A DNA stretch of 64,000 nucleotides from Paulownia fortunei (GCA_019321725.1 CM033124.1:9486001-9550000), one strand, 5' to 3'; positions 10,698 to 22,759 are shown, numbered from the stretch's first letter. Translations and numbers: made by a program. Notes: generated from the letters alone by a model not told the origin.

Positions 10698-12655
10698 GTC
10701 GTAAGCCTACCAAACTTAAACATTACTCTTCAATAAATATTTAACGAGTATAGAGTGAGTAAGAGTCGATCCCATGAGGATCAAGACTAATTGATTTACT
10801 ATCGACTCAACTAACTTAGAATTTTAACTTCAAAATTACTAATTTAAAACTAAGACTTCAACAAACAAACTCTAAAAATAAACAACAAATATTTGGGGGG
10901 AGGGGGGGGTGAGTTGATTAACTAAATTGCAGAAACTAAAACTAATTAAAATTTAAAGCAATGAAAATTTAATCAAGAAACAATAAGTGATTAAAGTAGG
11001 TTAAAGTTTCATTCGCTACCACTAGACAATGGGTTGTAATTTCATATCAATATTATGAATAATTCGCCAATAAAATTATTAATCGTAGGTAATAACAAGC
11101 TCTACTACCCCAATCTTTCCTTAGTTGCTCGTTAAATAGAACAAGTTCTCTATCTAATTCCCTACCCACCAAACAACCTAGAACAAGCTCTCTAAATTTA
11201 ATTCAATGGATGCATTAAAACAAGAAAGATAGATTGATCTAAGCAACAACCACGTAAGCTTGGGTCATTTAACTTAGGTTATATTTTTCATTGCAATTAA
11301 CAAAAATATTCCATAATCATTAATCACAATTTACTACATATGATTAGAAACTCAAGATAATTATGGATCTAAAATCTCTAATCTAATTGTAGGAATTTTT
11401 CATAACCAATTTGGTTGCGCACCCAAACAAAGCAAGAAAATACCCATAAGACATCAAGTATAGAAAAACATAAACAACTTCAATTGAAAAATTGATCAAT
11501 AATATCAAATGTTCAATTACAAAAACTCATGTCTAGGGCTTTGAAATCATCTTCAACCAATAAGGAAGTTTAGCCTAACATAATAAGAAATGACAAGAGA
11601 ATAAAAATTAGCAACATTGGGAATCAAAAAAACTTATTGGTTGAAGAAGATAGTTGAGATTGATGGTAGATTATGGATGTCTCCTCCTCCAAACTTCTTC
11701 CACCTTTTCTTCCTTAAAGCTCCAAAACCCTAAGAGTGCTTTCTAAATGTGAATGAATGTAGAGAGTGAGTAAATCTGAAAATTCATGTGTGTGTTGAGA
11801 GGATAGTATGTATTTATAAAGTGTAAGATGATGATCTGATTTGGTATAAAGTATGTAAGGTGTGTTGTGCATTTGGTGTAAAGTAAGTAATGTGTGTGGT
11901 ATGATATATGTATCTAGTGTATACATATCACAAACATGTGTCAAAATGTGTAAAAGATTGCTACTTGTCACCACTCCAACCAAAAGCATCAATTTTGTCA
12001 CTTGGATAGCACCTAGGCACTATAATATAGCGCCTAGGCGCCATATTTCTCGAAGAGGACAGTAAATACGGAGCTTAGGAGCCGTTGCTACTGTTTTCTT
12101 CTTCTCCAGAAAGGCTGTCTGACACTATTTATCCCCTTTCAACTGATTTGTGATCTCTTTCTAGGATGAATTGGTCTTTGGTGTCTCATAAAAATTGTAG
12201 CCCTATCTGTTAGCTTTCTATAGCCACTTGAATCAGATCAATATCACATTTTTGGAGAGAGTTGTGCTAAATATATAAAGACTGTCATATCTGAAAGTTT
12301 CAGTGCATGTTTGACTCTTTAACTGAATTTTACTCTTTAAAATCAATTGAATTGGAAAAAGTTGTCAACATGAAAGTTGTAGATACATCTCTTCTCTTTC
12401 CAAAAAGATAATAATCAGGTCAATAGAGCTTTGGATCAGACATTTATGCCCAAGATATAAACACTACCGCAGTAGTACCATATTAATTTGGTCCAAGAAT
12501 ACTTCTTTCAACTTCGTTTTGATTTATTTTCGATTTTTTCATTCTCAAAATCCTATCACATACAAAACATTAATAACAATCTATTATTAACAAGAACAAA
12601 ACAAGGAATACATAGAAGAATTGATACAAATAAATATAAAAATATGCATTTATCA
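10698..12655. mobile_element. Non-coding insertion nested in Copia gag
   Basis: About 1.96 kb inserted between two recognisable gag halves. No convincing protein coding potential; the small open frames are AT-rich and unlike known families. It contains AAGAGTCGATCCCATGAGGA near 10760 and a 12-bp palindrome GCGCCTAGGCGC at 12030-12041. Flanks TCGTAAG (10698 region) and TCATAAG (12651 region) differ at one base and may be a 7-bp target duplication. A short region at 63.42 kb has a related phrase (TAAGTTCGAAGTCGATTTACAGGG), so this is probably a recurrent repeat family. Class not determined. Confidence 0.55.
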
Positions 12656-12659
12656 TAAG

Positions 12660-13300
12660 GCTCTTAAGAGAGGAAACCCCTATAGTGATGGAGAAAGAAA
12701 AAGACCATATACATGGAGTTAGTATGACTTCCAATGAAAAAACTATATTCTTAATAGACTAGATAACACATTATATAATATATATAGTTAGTCAAAACTG
12801 CAAAAGCGTTGTGGTAATCCCTTGAGAAAAAGTACAAGACAAAGTATGCCGGCTTAAAGAAATTCATAGTCAAAAAATTTCTAGACTTCAAGATGATTGA
12901 TTTTAAGACTGTAATGAACCAAGTCTAGGATCTACAAATCATTCTGCATGATGCAGAATATATGAAACTCAGTGAATACTTTCAGGTAGCAGCTATGATT
13001 GAAAAGTTGCCACCTTTATGGAAGAACTTCAAGAATTATCTTAAGTATAAGTGGAACGAAATGGGACTTAAGGATCTAATTGTCAAATTAAGAATTGAAT
13101 AAGATAATTGGATGTTTGAAATTAAATTTGATAAACTGCTAGGAGGCTAATACAAATTTAGTTGAGTAAAGGCCAAACACTAGTAAAAAAAGAAAGCACC
13201 TGGGCAAAGGTCGAAAACATGATAAGACAAAAAAGTTCAAAAGAAATTGCTACAACTATAGCAAGTTGAGCTACAAGATGAAAGATTAATAACTTCTAAA
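12660..13300 (+). pseudogene. Copia element 2 gag, 3' part
   Basis: After the insertion, gag resumes with KNYILNRLDNTLYNIY, then KKFLDFKMIDFKTVMNQV, EYFQVAAMIEKLPPLWKNFK and NEMGLKDLIVKLRIE, all typical of Copia gag (UBN2 type). The zinc-knuckle region (about 13190-13290) is basic (KRKHLGKGRKHDKTKKFKRN) with only part of the CCHC pattern left. It contains stops. Confidence 0.75.
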
Positions 13301-13369
13301 GAAAGGCAAGCAAGACCAAGTGCATGTGACTGAGGATATGATGATACTAGTTGATATGCCGGACCTCAT

Positions 13370-13720
13370 GCTCTCAGCAGTTATGTTTAAAATTTGCTGG
13401 ATAACCTGAGAGAATGGTGGGTTGACACAAACACAACACGCCATATTTGCTCGGACAAGAAAATGTTCTTATCTGACATTGCAAACAATGGAAGGAAGCT
13501 ATAAATGAGCAACTTGTTAACTTCAAACATAGTTGGATTGGGCAAAGTGGTGTTGAAAATGAACTCGACCCAGATGCTAACCTTAATTGTTGTGTTATAT
13601 GTTCCAGGTATCTGAAAGATATATCTCGCATGTTGCTAACCAAGAGTGGGTTTAGGCTTGTATTTGAGTCTGATAAGACTGTACTCACTAGAAAATGGGA
13701 TTTTTGTAGGTAAGGTGTAC
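13370..13720 (+). pseudogene. Copia element 2 protease remnant
   Basis: Reads REWWVDTNTTRHICSDKKMF, the WWVDSGATxH.C-type start of a Copia aspartic protease, with the active-site D kept and the following S-G changed to T-N. It then continues into a VLYVPG motif. Loss of the DSG/DTG pattern and several stops mean it is inactive. Confidence 0.7.
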
Positions 13721-13819
13721 TTAACTAATAGTTATTTAAATAGAATATAATGTTTGTACTCTGTGATGTTGAAAGTAATAAAATTATATTTTCTACTTGC
13801 TTGATTGAGTGTTCAAATT

Positions 13820-14670
13820 TATGGCATCTTAGATTACGACATCTTAATTTTAACACTTACGTAAATTAGTAAGTTTAAATTTATTGCCTTCAGTTCAAAT
13901 TGATTTTTATCATAACTGTGAGATATGTGTAGAGACTAAATTAGCCAAAGCATCATTTCCTATAGTTGAAAGGAACAAGGCACCTCTAAAATCATTCACA
14001 ATAATATATGTAATTTAGAATTTGTGCAAATTAGAGGTGAGAAAAAATATTTTAATATTTTTATTGATAATTGCACAAGATACTATTATATATATTTGCT
14101 GAAAAGCAAACATAAGGCAATGGAAGCTTTTAAAAGCTATATGATGAGGAAGAATCAACTTAGCAAATGTATAAAATTTCTTTATATCCATTTGAAGAAT
14201 TTTCCTTAGAATCTAACATTAAACATCAAACTACAGTGTCTTACTCACCCGAACTTAAGAACCTTACTTTTAAAAGAGATAATGAATGTTATATTGATAA
14301 GTTCTGGATTACCCTAAAATTTATGATGGAATCGTAGTAAGATACCTCACAAGAGCATAGGTGAAATTCTATACAAATTATGAAAATGTCACAAGTCTTC
14401 CTACAAATACCTTGAAGTATGGGGGTGTTTGGTTAAGGTAGAAGTAATAAACCAAAACAAGTTAGAATAGAGTCTAAGACAGTTGATTACATATTCATTG
14501 GACATGCTAAGAATAGTAGTACATATTGATTTCTTATGTACAAAAAATAATTCGCCATGTAGATGAGGATCCAATCGTTGAATAAAAAAATATTTTATTT
14601 TTTGAGGATATCTTTCCTTTAAAAAAAAAAAAAGAAAGAAGTTTGTTCTCATAAAAGAATTTATGAGTCT
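13820..14670 (+). pseudogene. Copia element 2 integrase remnant
   Basis: The zinc-binding region shows LWHLRLRHLNFN and CEICVETK. The core shows GEKKYFNIFIDNCTRYYYIY and LLKSKHKAMEAFKSY at 14030-14140. The C-terminal part shows RHVDEDPIVE at about 14555 and FFEDIFPL. Much of the core between 14200 and 14400 is scrambled by stops. Confidence 0.7.
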
Positions 14671-14879
14671 GCAAGTGATACTCATCAAAGTGATGAAGAA
14701 GTAAGATGCAATAAGAGGACCAAAACAGCTAAAATATTTGATTTTGGATTTTCTAACTTATATATAATAAAATGAACCTAGGACAATCAGTAAAATATTA
14801 TCAAGTACAGAAGCTTCGTTTCGAAAAGAGGCTATCAATAGTTTAAATACAATACATTATGCAAATCATACCTGGAAGT

Positions 14880-15420
14880 TGGGATGTAAATGAGTTCTCA
14901 AAGGAAATATAAGACATGGATTTATTGATAAGTACAAGCCTAGAATGGTAGTTAAATGGTTCAAACAAAAGGAAGGTCTTGACTTCTTTAATACATATTC
15001 ACGAGTGACAAAAATTAAATATTGTTGCATTGCATAATCTTAAATACATCAAATGAATGTGAAGATAACTTTTTTTATTGGTGAATTAGAAAATGAAATC
15101 TACAAGGAACAACTCAAATGATTTATTGCTCATGGATAGGATAAAAAGGTGTATATACTCGTTAAATCATTATACAAGCCTAAGCAAACACAGAAATTTG
15201 ACAAGACAATGTTGTCAAATAATTTCAAAATTAACGAAATATAACAAATGCTTTTATATAAAAGGCACACCTAACTATTATATCATTTCTGTCTATATGT
15301 ACTTGACATATTGATTACTGGTAGCAATTATGATATCATCATGACTATAGAGAAAATATTGACAAAATATTTTGATATGAAGATATAGGTGTAACAAATG
15401 TCATTTTAGAGATCAAGACC
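14880..15420 (+). pseudogene. Copia element 2 reverse transcriptase remnant
   Basis: Fragments consistent with a Copia RT: SLEW then FKQKEGLDFFNTYS-like residues near 14960, then TKIKYCCIA-like and MKSTRNNSNDLLL near 15093. The catalytic YVDD motif was not found in a readable frame. It is heavily broken. Confidence 0.55.
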
Positions 15421-15439
15421 GCTAAGATATCTTATGGAC

Positions 15440-16225
15440 TTGTTCTATCGCAGTTTTATTAAATTGAGACAATACTTAGAAGTATAATATGTATGACAAT
15501 TTGAAGTATAGTACAATAACAATTCCCCAGTTAAAATACGAGTGGACTTAAGTTTGCATTTGACTAAGAACCATGGAGAGTCAATATCGCAATTAGAATA
15601 TTCTTGAGTAATTGGCAATTTAATGTACATCATGAACCATATACGTTCGGATATCGCATACTAGATTAATAAATTGAGTTTGCAAGTAATTCAGGAAATG
15701 ACCATTGGAAGACATTGATGAAAATTCGCCTTAAATTATAAATTATATATACACGATATCCTATTGTATTAGAAAAATATAGTAAATGCGAATTGGATAT
15801 CAAATGGTTATATTTTTACTATTGATGGTGGAGTGGTGTTATGAAAATTCTCTAAATATACTTGTATAATTCGATCTATGATAGAATTCAAGTTCATATT
15901 TTTACAAAAAGTTAGAGAGCATAATGGCTTTCCATTCTTAGAGGATATTCATTTTTGGCTTAAGTTGATGTCTGTAATTATGATATTGTGATAGTCAATT
16001 GACTATTGAAATAGTATGTATAATGATAAGTTTCGACATATATATCGAAGATATAATACCATAAGATAGTTATCTCTCATAAAATTATCTTCATCACTAA
16101 TGTGAAATTGAAGGAGTGCAGATCCGCTAACTAAAAGCATAAGGCCTAATCCACTGTAATGCTTATTGAACGAAATGAGCCTAAAATCTACAAAATAAAA
16201 AATTCTCATAGCGGTAATCTAATCT
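15440..16225 (+). pseudogene. Copia element 2 RNase H and C-terminal remnant
   Basis: Contains IGNLMYIMNHIRSDIAY at about 15610-15660, then INKLSLQVIQ, NANWISNGYIFTIDGGVVL at about 15785-15840, then EFKFIFLQKVREHNGFPFLE and RSADPLTKSIRPNPL at about 16115-16160. These are classic Copia landmarks (SDANWI...GYVFTLGGGAVSW and DPLTKG). Several stops and lost residues are present. Confidence 0.75.
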
Positions 16226-16265
16226 TGACTAGAAATTCCAAGATTTTAGTTCAATAGGACAACTA

Positions 16266-16580
16266 AAATATAAAGATTAAAAAAAAAAAATGTTTGTGGA
16301 GAATGCAAAAATGTTAAAAATAAATTAAGGAAATAAAAAAGCCAAAATAGGAAAAAAAATAATAACTTAGTTCTTAGTAGAATAACTTATTTCTTAAGAG
16401 TACAAGGTCAAAAATAAATTTATTGTATAAAAGTTTTTCAGTCTGATTTTTATAGGCACTAAATCTACTATTTATTTGTATTCGGTTCGATTGTTTACGG
16501 AATCGTCGACACATTTATTTTCTATAGTTATTCACAAAATTATATGAAGAAAATAAAATACTTAAAAATAAGTAATATAA
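16266..16580. other. AT-rich spacer, possible truncated 3' LTR
   Basis: Follows the Copia 2 pol end. Contains a poly-A run at about 16279-16290 and AT-rich DNA. No clear match to the putative 5' LTR was seen by eye. Confidence 0.35.
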
Positions 16581-16581
16581 A

Positions 16582-17712
16582 GATGGATTAATCTCACTTT
16601 ACCCCATATACTTTCAATTGTCTCACTTTACCCCCTTATACTCTCATTATGTTTCACTTAATACTTAATATTAAATTTATTTAAAATTTTATTATACTTA
16701 AATTTTTATAGATATTTTATAATATAACATAGTTCCTATTAAATTAGTATATAATAGAATTTTTTATTATCTAATACGATTTTACTTATGAATTTTCTAC
16801 TAATTATAAATCTTAAAAAAATATTTTGTTAAATACATAAAATATTAGCAATATTTTTTATTATTAATAGAATTATCATAAGTTCATAGAAATTATGTTA
16901 AATTCAAACATAGCCATTATAATTAAGTAATAGTAATTAAATTAATTTCTAAAATGACTATATTTTTAAATTTAGAAAAGTATTCATTAAATTATTTTAA
17001 ATTTAACATAGTATTCATCATGCTACGATAATCTGACTATTATAACTTATTTAATAGTATTAGAGTAAACCAAAAAATGACTTTTTTGTATTTAACATTA
17101 TTTCTACAGAATTTTGATAATCCATTAATAATAAAAAAATTTATTACTTATATTTTACTTATTTAACAAAATATGATTTGAAAATATATCATATATTTTT
17201 TATATTTATGATGAATAGTAAATTGATAGTAAAATGTATCAGCTAATAAAAAAAGTCTTACGATATTAAAATTTAATAAGAACTATATTAATAAAAGAAT
17301 AACCATTAAAATAAGCACAAGAAAATATGAAATAAATTTAATATTAAGTATTAATTAATTAAGTTGAAAAAATTATTAGTATTTAAATACAAGTGTATTA
17401 AATTTAGAATATTTTAAAATAATGTTACTGTAAGTAATATTAAATATTAATTAATTAAGTTAAAAAATTATTTAAAAATAAATATAAATATATTAATATC
17501 AATCTATTTTAAAATAATTTCATTAAAAATAATAAGTAATGATAGTTTGGTTATTTGTTTTAAAAATATAGGGAGTAAAGTGAAACAAAGAGAGTACAAG
17601 AGAATAAAATAAAACATAATTAGAGTACAAAAGAAGTAAAGTGTGATAATTGAGAGTATAGGAAAATAAAATGATACTTATGGTGAATAGAAAGGGATAA
17701 ACTGAGATAAAT
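16582..17712. mobile_element. Non-coding DNA element with inverted terminal repeats
   Basis: Left end: GATTAATCTCACTTTACCCC followed by a second TCTCACTTTACCCCCTTATA unit and CTCTCATTATGTTTCAC. The right end, read on the other strand, carries ATCTCAGTTTATCCCTTTC, then CTCAATTATCACACTTTACT and GTACTCTAATTATGTTTTA. So the ends are degenerate inverted repeats built from a repeated CACTTTAC...TACTCT...ATTATG motif. The inside (16.7-17.55 kb) is AT-rich and non-coding. The pattern fits a MITE or a larger non-autonomous element with repeated ends; superfamily undetermined. No clear target duplication. Confidence 0.6.
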
Positions 17713-18550
17713 TGACAAGCAAAGTCAACAACATAATAATATTCTCAAAGAAAAATAAATGCCAAGCACGTACATGTTGCATGCATATATGTTCGCCTCT
17801 GTATATGTAAAAGTAGAAATATAAAAGCCCAAGAGTGTTCACGAATAAAAGTTGTCATCTAATGAAACGTAAATATATCAGTGTATGTCAAATTTCTTAA
17901 TCAAGACTGGACTAAATTTTATAGATACATTTTTTTCTAATTCACTCATTTCTTCAAAAGAATTAAACTACTTCCAAAGAAAAATTGTAATGAATACAAT
18001 AAATCCTAAGAACGAAAAGTATGCTACACCTAACGAATTTATATATTCTATTGTCTTATATCTACCCATACCTTTTTGTCACAAGGACTAAATCTTTTTA
18101 AATGTGCTGAATTTTTAGCATTTACAAAATTTTAGGAACTCAATAATTTAAAAAAAAATACAAAATATTAACAAACAATGTTCATGCATTTTACCACTTA
18201 TGCTAAAATCAAGGAACTACTGAAACGATATCAAAGATGTTTGATGACATCATAAAACATAGACCACAGAGGACTATGAGGTTTTGGGTTTGTGGGGTTT
18301 GGATGGTATTGCTTGACACCTAAAATACCACCACCAAAGAAACTATGTAGAGAAAATAAACATTTTCCATGCCATTCCATAACAAGAAGTAATAAGAAAT
18401 GACATTTTCAATGCCACTAAATAACAAGAAATAACAAGATAAATATGATCTACTGATAGAACTCCTCAGTAAAAATCGACTTCTTTCAACCGTCAGCAGT
18501 GTAGAGCTTTTGCTTCATAAAAAGAAAAGCACCTAATTGGAGTGTTGCTT
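17713..18550. other. Spacer downstream of the ECR gene
   Basis: AT-rich DNA including the probable 3' UTR of ECR on the minus strand just left of 18551. No other gene recognised. A slightly less AT-rich patch with a repeated AACAAGAA-TAATAAGAAATGACATTTTC-like phrase lies at about 18360-18440. Confidence 0.5.
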
Positions 18551-21500
18551 CTACAGGAATGGGGGCAGTATCACCCATCGTCGGGGATATTTTGGTCTTC
18601 CGTCTTTCCCATCAAATAGCTGCAAGAAATGATACCATATGTACAAATCAGAACTGTGTATAAAACATATCAAAAGTAAACCCTACTCTTCAAATTTACA
18701 ATGTCTGCTGTATAGAAAGTGGCTGTGGCTGATGGTCATTTTCAATCAGTGGATAAAAGAGCAGAGCATGTATAACTCAACTGAAATAAACTCAGATATA
18801 CTCTTTTTTCAATTCAGGCAGGAATAGCTCCACACAGAAAGATGATATGATAGGGATAGAATCTAATACGGATAGTTTAATTGAGTTTCATGTATGTTGA
18901 GCAAGCCAACCACAACAATGATGGGTAATTTTAGGACATAAAATGAAGGCAAAATATATGCACAAAGAAACGTAAAAATAACAGTATATTTTAGAGAGGC
19001 TATAATATGGTCAAATGCCCCAGAAGAAATACATGTATATTGAAAGAAATCTTCAATTAAGAAGTCAGTTATATGTTTTTGCTTTCTAACATGTTAAAAT
19101 AAATTGCTAAGAAGACGCTATCACGAAAATTACAGTCATCACCTTACCATCATTTAAGTATCCGAAAAGAGAATCCAGCAAAAAATACACACGAAAATAT
19201 ATAATTACTTTAAAAGAAAAAACGAATTTGCAGATGATACAACCTACAGCAAATATAGTTTCATATATGCTATACAAAGAATGTCATCCCATATGATACA
19301 CTTGTAAGTAAGTAGAGATGGTATGGATCTTAAGCAGATAGGTTTGTTTCCAAAGCAACAGAGAAAGAAAGTCACCTTCTTCAGACGGCGGTGCTTGGCG
19401 AGGGCCCAGTTTGTCATTATGGCAGCAGCCACCACCATGAAAACATAACCTGCTATAGTCTGTGTTGCAATGTTGAAGCCTAGCCACTGATAAATCTCTG
19501 TTGTATAGTTTGCACATGTAACAATGTTGAATAGAAAGCCACGAGGGATTTGGTAGCCACCGCCTTCAGAACTCCGCAGATTTCTCAACAATATATGGCA
19601 ATAGAAGTTTGAAATTTGGCAAAGCAACCCAAAAGTAAACCCAACCTTCATTTGGAGATCATTTACAGGTGTGTAAAGTGGGTGATTGGCATAATAAGCA
19701 ATCCAAGCACCAAAAGTCCAGTAATAAGCACAGTTCCGGAAGACATTTGATAGAGGTGAAGTAGCATGGCTGAAACGGTGCACGAAAAAGGTTTCCATGA
19801 TACGTTTAAAGTAGTGCAGACACCAGTAATACAGGGCATATGTCTGAACTGGGTGAATGACACGCTCCCCCTTGTAGCCAAAAAATTGGTACACAGGGAA
19901 GTAATAAAAAATAGGATAGAGAATCAGAGGACCCAAGTACTCCCAGAAGAAAAGAGTGCTATACATGACTTGTGGACCTAGATCCTTGAAAACTACAGTT
20001 AACTCGTCTGTGTTCCCATCAGCATAGTCTTTCAGACTCTTTTTATAGTTAAGGATGGTAGGCCTCTCCTTCGACCCAGATGGGAGAGGGAGGGTCAATC
20101 GCTGTCTAGAGGGATAGTATTTTTTGGCTGCAGGCAGAATACAAAGAAAATTTCATCACCAATATCATAGGCATAAGTGATGAACAACAAAGCAGAGAAA
20201 CAAACGAAATGAACCAGGATAGTAAATTGTAAAGGTTAATTAATATCCACATAGCTTCCCCAGTTGCTAATGATGACGCATTCACAGACTGTATTACTGC
20301 AATCATCATTCCTGTATGTAACGCTATATTTTGAAGTGCAATTTTTTGGTACTTTACAACATTTGGAAAAAGATATTCCTAATTAATTCAACACTAGATA
20401 TTGTCTAATTTAAAGTGTAAACAAAAGATAACGGACGAGCACGAAAGAGAATATGGGGTTGTGGAATAGATACAAAGAAAATGGAATTTTTAAATGAAAG
20501 ATTGTTATATATATAACTCCATTATCTGATGAACTGGCTAATTCTCAATTAACAGCTTTTACGTGTACATGTTTGGAACCATTTGCTATTATATATGGGT
20601 TAAAAAGTTTTTCTATTTTTCTTTTTCTCTATCTAATTAGGTCTTAGATACTTTGGAGATGAAATATCATTTCTTCCATACCATAGTAAATATTTCAATC
20701 GACAATGAGGGAACAACTAAGACAAGCACAATGCAAATCCAATATTCTGTGAGTCTTTATATACACAGTAACTAAGACCGTGCAGGTATGCTTGGATGTG
20801 AAAATTTCTTTCAATTTAATCAATTGCACAGAAAATATCAAATCCAGGTATGTTGGAGATTTTCTATATAATTTAGATCAGCAAATCTAATTTCATTATT
20901 ACCACACTTGGAGAAGTGCAGAAGGCCCAGGCCCAAACAAATTTTCGCTGTTGCATGTTAGACTTTTTTACATTAATGTCACAATCCAAACAGTAAAGGG
21001 CAACATTCTTGTTCTTTGAAATGCATGCAAGCGCAGACTAAAATATAAGATGAATGGTTACAGAAGCAAATTCAAATTTTATGGTGAAACCAAGAAAAAG
21101 GACTTACGAAAGAATTTCTGGAATCTGAAAAGCTACTCAAGAAAGAATTCGCGGTAGGTTATCTCTTATGTAATTGGAAGTACATTAAGGAAGTGTGAAT
21201 GATTGAAGAGATACTCTGAATTATTTCTCACATTCCCGCACTGTAATTGACAATTTTAGGGATCGCAAATAAACCTCTGCCCCCACTCACATCCCACAAT
21301 CCAACAAGAATATTTGCATTTGAATATTTTTATAGCAAAAAGTCTAGAAAATTTCTAACAGGGCACATGCTTGGTGTAGGACTGAGTAGTTTTTTAATCT
21401 CATCACTCGGTACTTTACAAATCAAAAGAGATATTGCAAAGATATAGGTATTTGAGTGATTTTTAGAGTTCACATTGTTCATCTCTTCAATAACTACTTG

Positions 21501-22533
21501 GTAAAACCATGTACATTAATTCAATACATACTTCTAAATGCTTTCTTCTTTTAGCACTGGAATTGACACGAGTAGGAAGTTCCCATCATCAAGAGGTTCA
21601 AGATGACCTTGAACCTACTTTTCTATCATTATCCTATCCAGCTCACTTTCTTTTAATTTTATTCCTCCATTTAATTGTGTATTATGCATATATGCTCAAT
21701 TAGAATCCATTTTGTTTTGATTGTGTCATGCATGCATGTTCATCTAGCATAGAAGTTTTGAGGATGTCAACAATCACATAACACAAATATTTGAGCTCCA
21801 GAAAGAGCTCCTTGTACCTCCAGTCAATGAACCTTGTTCTCCGAATTGCCTCGAATGCATCTTTAATTGTATCCAAGCATATGACATGCATCAAAACTAG
21901 ATTTCATTTGAAAACCTTCCAATTACGAAGAAACCTCATTTAGTTTAGTTTTGGCACTGTGTTGCTCAGACGCTATTATCCTTACATGCTTCTGGCGTAA
22001 ATCATAACACAAATACTCACATTTTTTCAAAACAAGAAGCAAAAAAACACTGACTAACAGATGATTTTACTAAACAAATCCATCTAGTATGCGAGTCCAT
22101 CCGGATAAATCGTAGTAAATGGGGAACAATAAGCCAAATAAGATAAGATTCAACTAGCCAAAATGAACCAATATCAGAACAATAGAGAAACATGGAATAA
22201 CTTACTCTGTTTGTGAATTGCCTCCTGCAGATCAGCCACAGTAGCCTGCAAACAACACCAAATCACAATCTCAAACACACCCTTGTTTGCTAACAAAGAC
22301 AAGAGTCACAAGATTAAAGATTTATACCCAATTCGCAGAAAAAAGAATAAAAAAGGCCATGTTCTTGCACACAAACAACACACGAAATCCAAGTACCAAA
22401 ATCTGCAGTTCAAATCGAGACATAAAACAGCGAACCCATTTAAGAAAAAACACAAACAACATACGGAATCGCTAAGCTCAAGGCCTCCCTTGATGAGTTC
22501 TCGGCCGCTACGAGTCGTGACAGTCACCTTCAT
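18551..22533 (-). CDS. CER10: Very-long-chain trans-2-enoyl-CoA reductase (ECR/CER10)
   Basis: Reduces trans-2-enoyl-CoA to acyl-CoA with NADPH, the last step of each fatty-acid elongation cycle in the ER membrane; needed for cuticular wax, sphingolipid and seed-oil very-long chains (family knowledge). Four exons: 22465-22533, 22206-22245, 19376-20127 and 18551-18619, with stop TAG at 18551-18553. Phases agree and the spliced protein is 309 aa, against about 310 in Arabidopsis. It has an N-terminal ubiquitin-like part (1 to about 80, [13 protein letters not shown] start), several membrane helices, and a C-terminal steroid 5-alpha-reductase-type domain. Active-site candidates are K144-R145 in [11 protein letters not shown] and Tyr249 in [10 protein letters not shown]. 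The C-terminus is [14 protein letters not shown] chose the ATG at 22533 because it matches the family start; an in-frame ATG at 22554 would add MKLAGRK. Appears intact. Confidence 0.96.
18620..19375 (-). other. ECR intron 3
   Basis: 756 bp between donor AAGAAG|GTGACT at 19375 and acceptor TTGCAG at 18620. The donor is GTGAC rather than the usual GTAAG/GTATG. If retained, the open frame continues to a stop at about 19244 and would replace the family's conserved LFDGKDG...PPFL tail. No element recognised inside. Confidence 0.85.
20128..22205 (-). other. ECR intron 2
   Basis: About 2.08 kb from donor A|GTAAGT-like GTAAG at 22205 to acceptor CTGCAG at 20128. It splits a Thr codon (T37). The interior is AT-rich with no recognisable transposon protein. 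The small open frames inside show no similarity. A long first-half intron is common in plant genes. Confidence 0.9.
22246..22464 (-). other. ECR intron 1
   Basis: 219 bp from donor TCC|GTATGT at 22464 to acceptor TTTGCAG at 22246, phase 0, between S23 and A24. The plus-strand open frame over this exon-intron area is a shadow. Confidence 0.9.
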
Positions 22534-22584
22534 CTTTCTTCCTGCCAGCTTCAAGATCTAACTTAAAACGAGATGGGTTCTGCA

Positions 22585-22755
22585 ATGGTATATAAAATAG
22601 GCATGTGAAGAGTGAATGATAAAAGTATTTGCAATTAATAGGGTTGGATTGTGGTTGGGGTAGATGAGCCAACTATTTTGCACCGATAAACCACCACTGG
22701 CTCACTCACTATCCCCATTTCTCCCTTCACATTCAATTCTCTATATATACCCGTT
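22585..22755 (-). promoter_or_regulatory. ECR promoter, two candidate TATA boxes
   Basis: On the minus strand, TTTTATATACC lies at about 22590-22600 (about 60 bp before the ATG) and GTATATATAG at 22741-22750 (about 210 bp before). The farther one leaves a leader of usual plant length (about 175 bp) and is more likely the functional TATA. Which is used needs transcript data. Confidence 0.45.
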
Positions 22756-22759
22756 CCAA

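Larger units (their letters stand above)
9534..16265 (+). mobile_element. Decayed full-span Ty1/Copia retrotransposon (Copia element 2) with a nested insertion
   Basis: Plus-strand frames give all Copia domains in order: gag (10560-10690, then 12660-13150), zinc-knuckle region (about 13190-13290, cysteines partly lost), protease (about 13400-13720), integrase (about 13820-14660), reverse transcriptase (about 14880-15420) and RNase H (about 15600-16220). The gag is split by about 2 kb of non-coding DNA. Dozens of stops and shifts show great age. After the pol end, GGACAACTAAAATATAAAGA fits the segment that usually precedes the 3' LTR, but that LTR is not evident. Confidence 0.75.

Noticed and set aside
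22283..22561. 92-codon plus-strand open frame
   Set aside because: It lies antisense to ECR exon 1 and intron 1, where spliced coding sequence on the other strand is secure.
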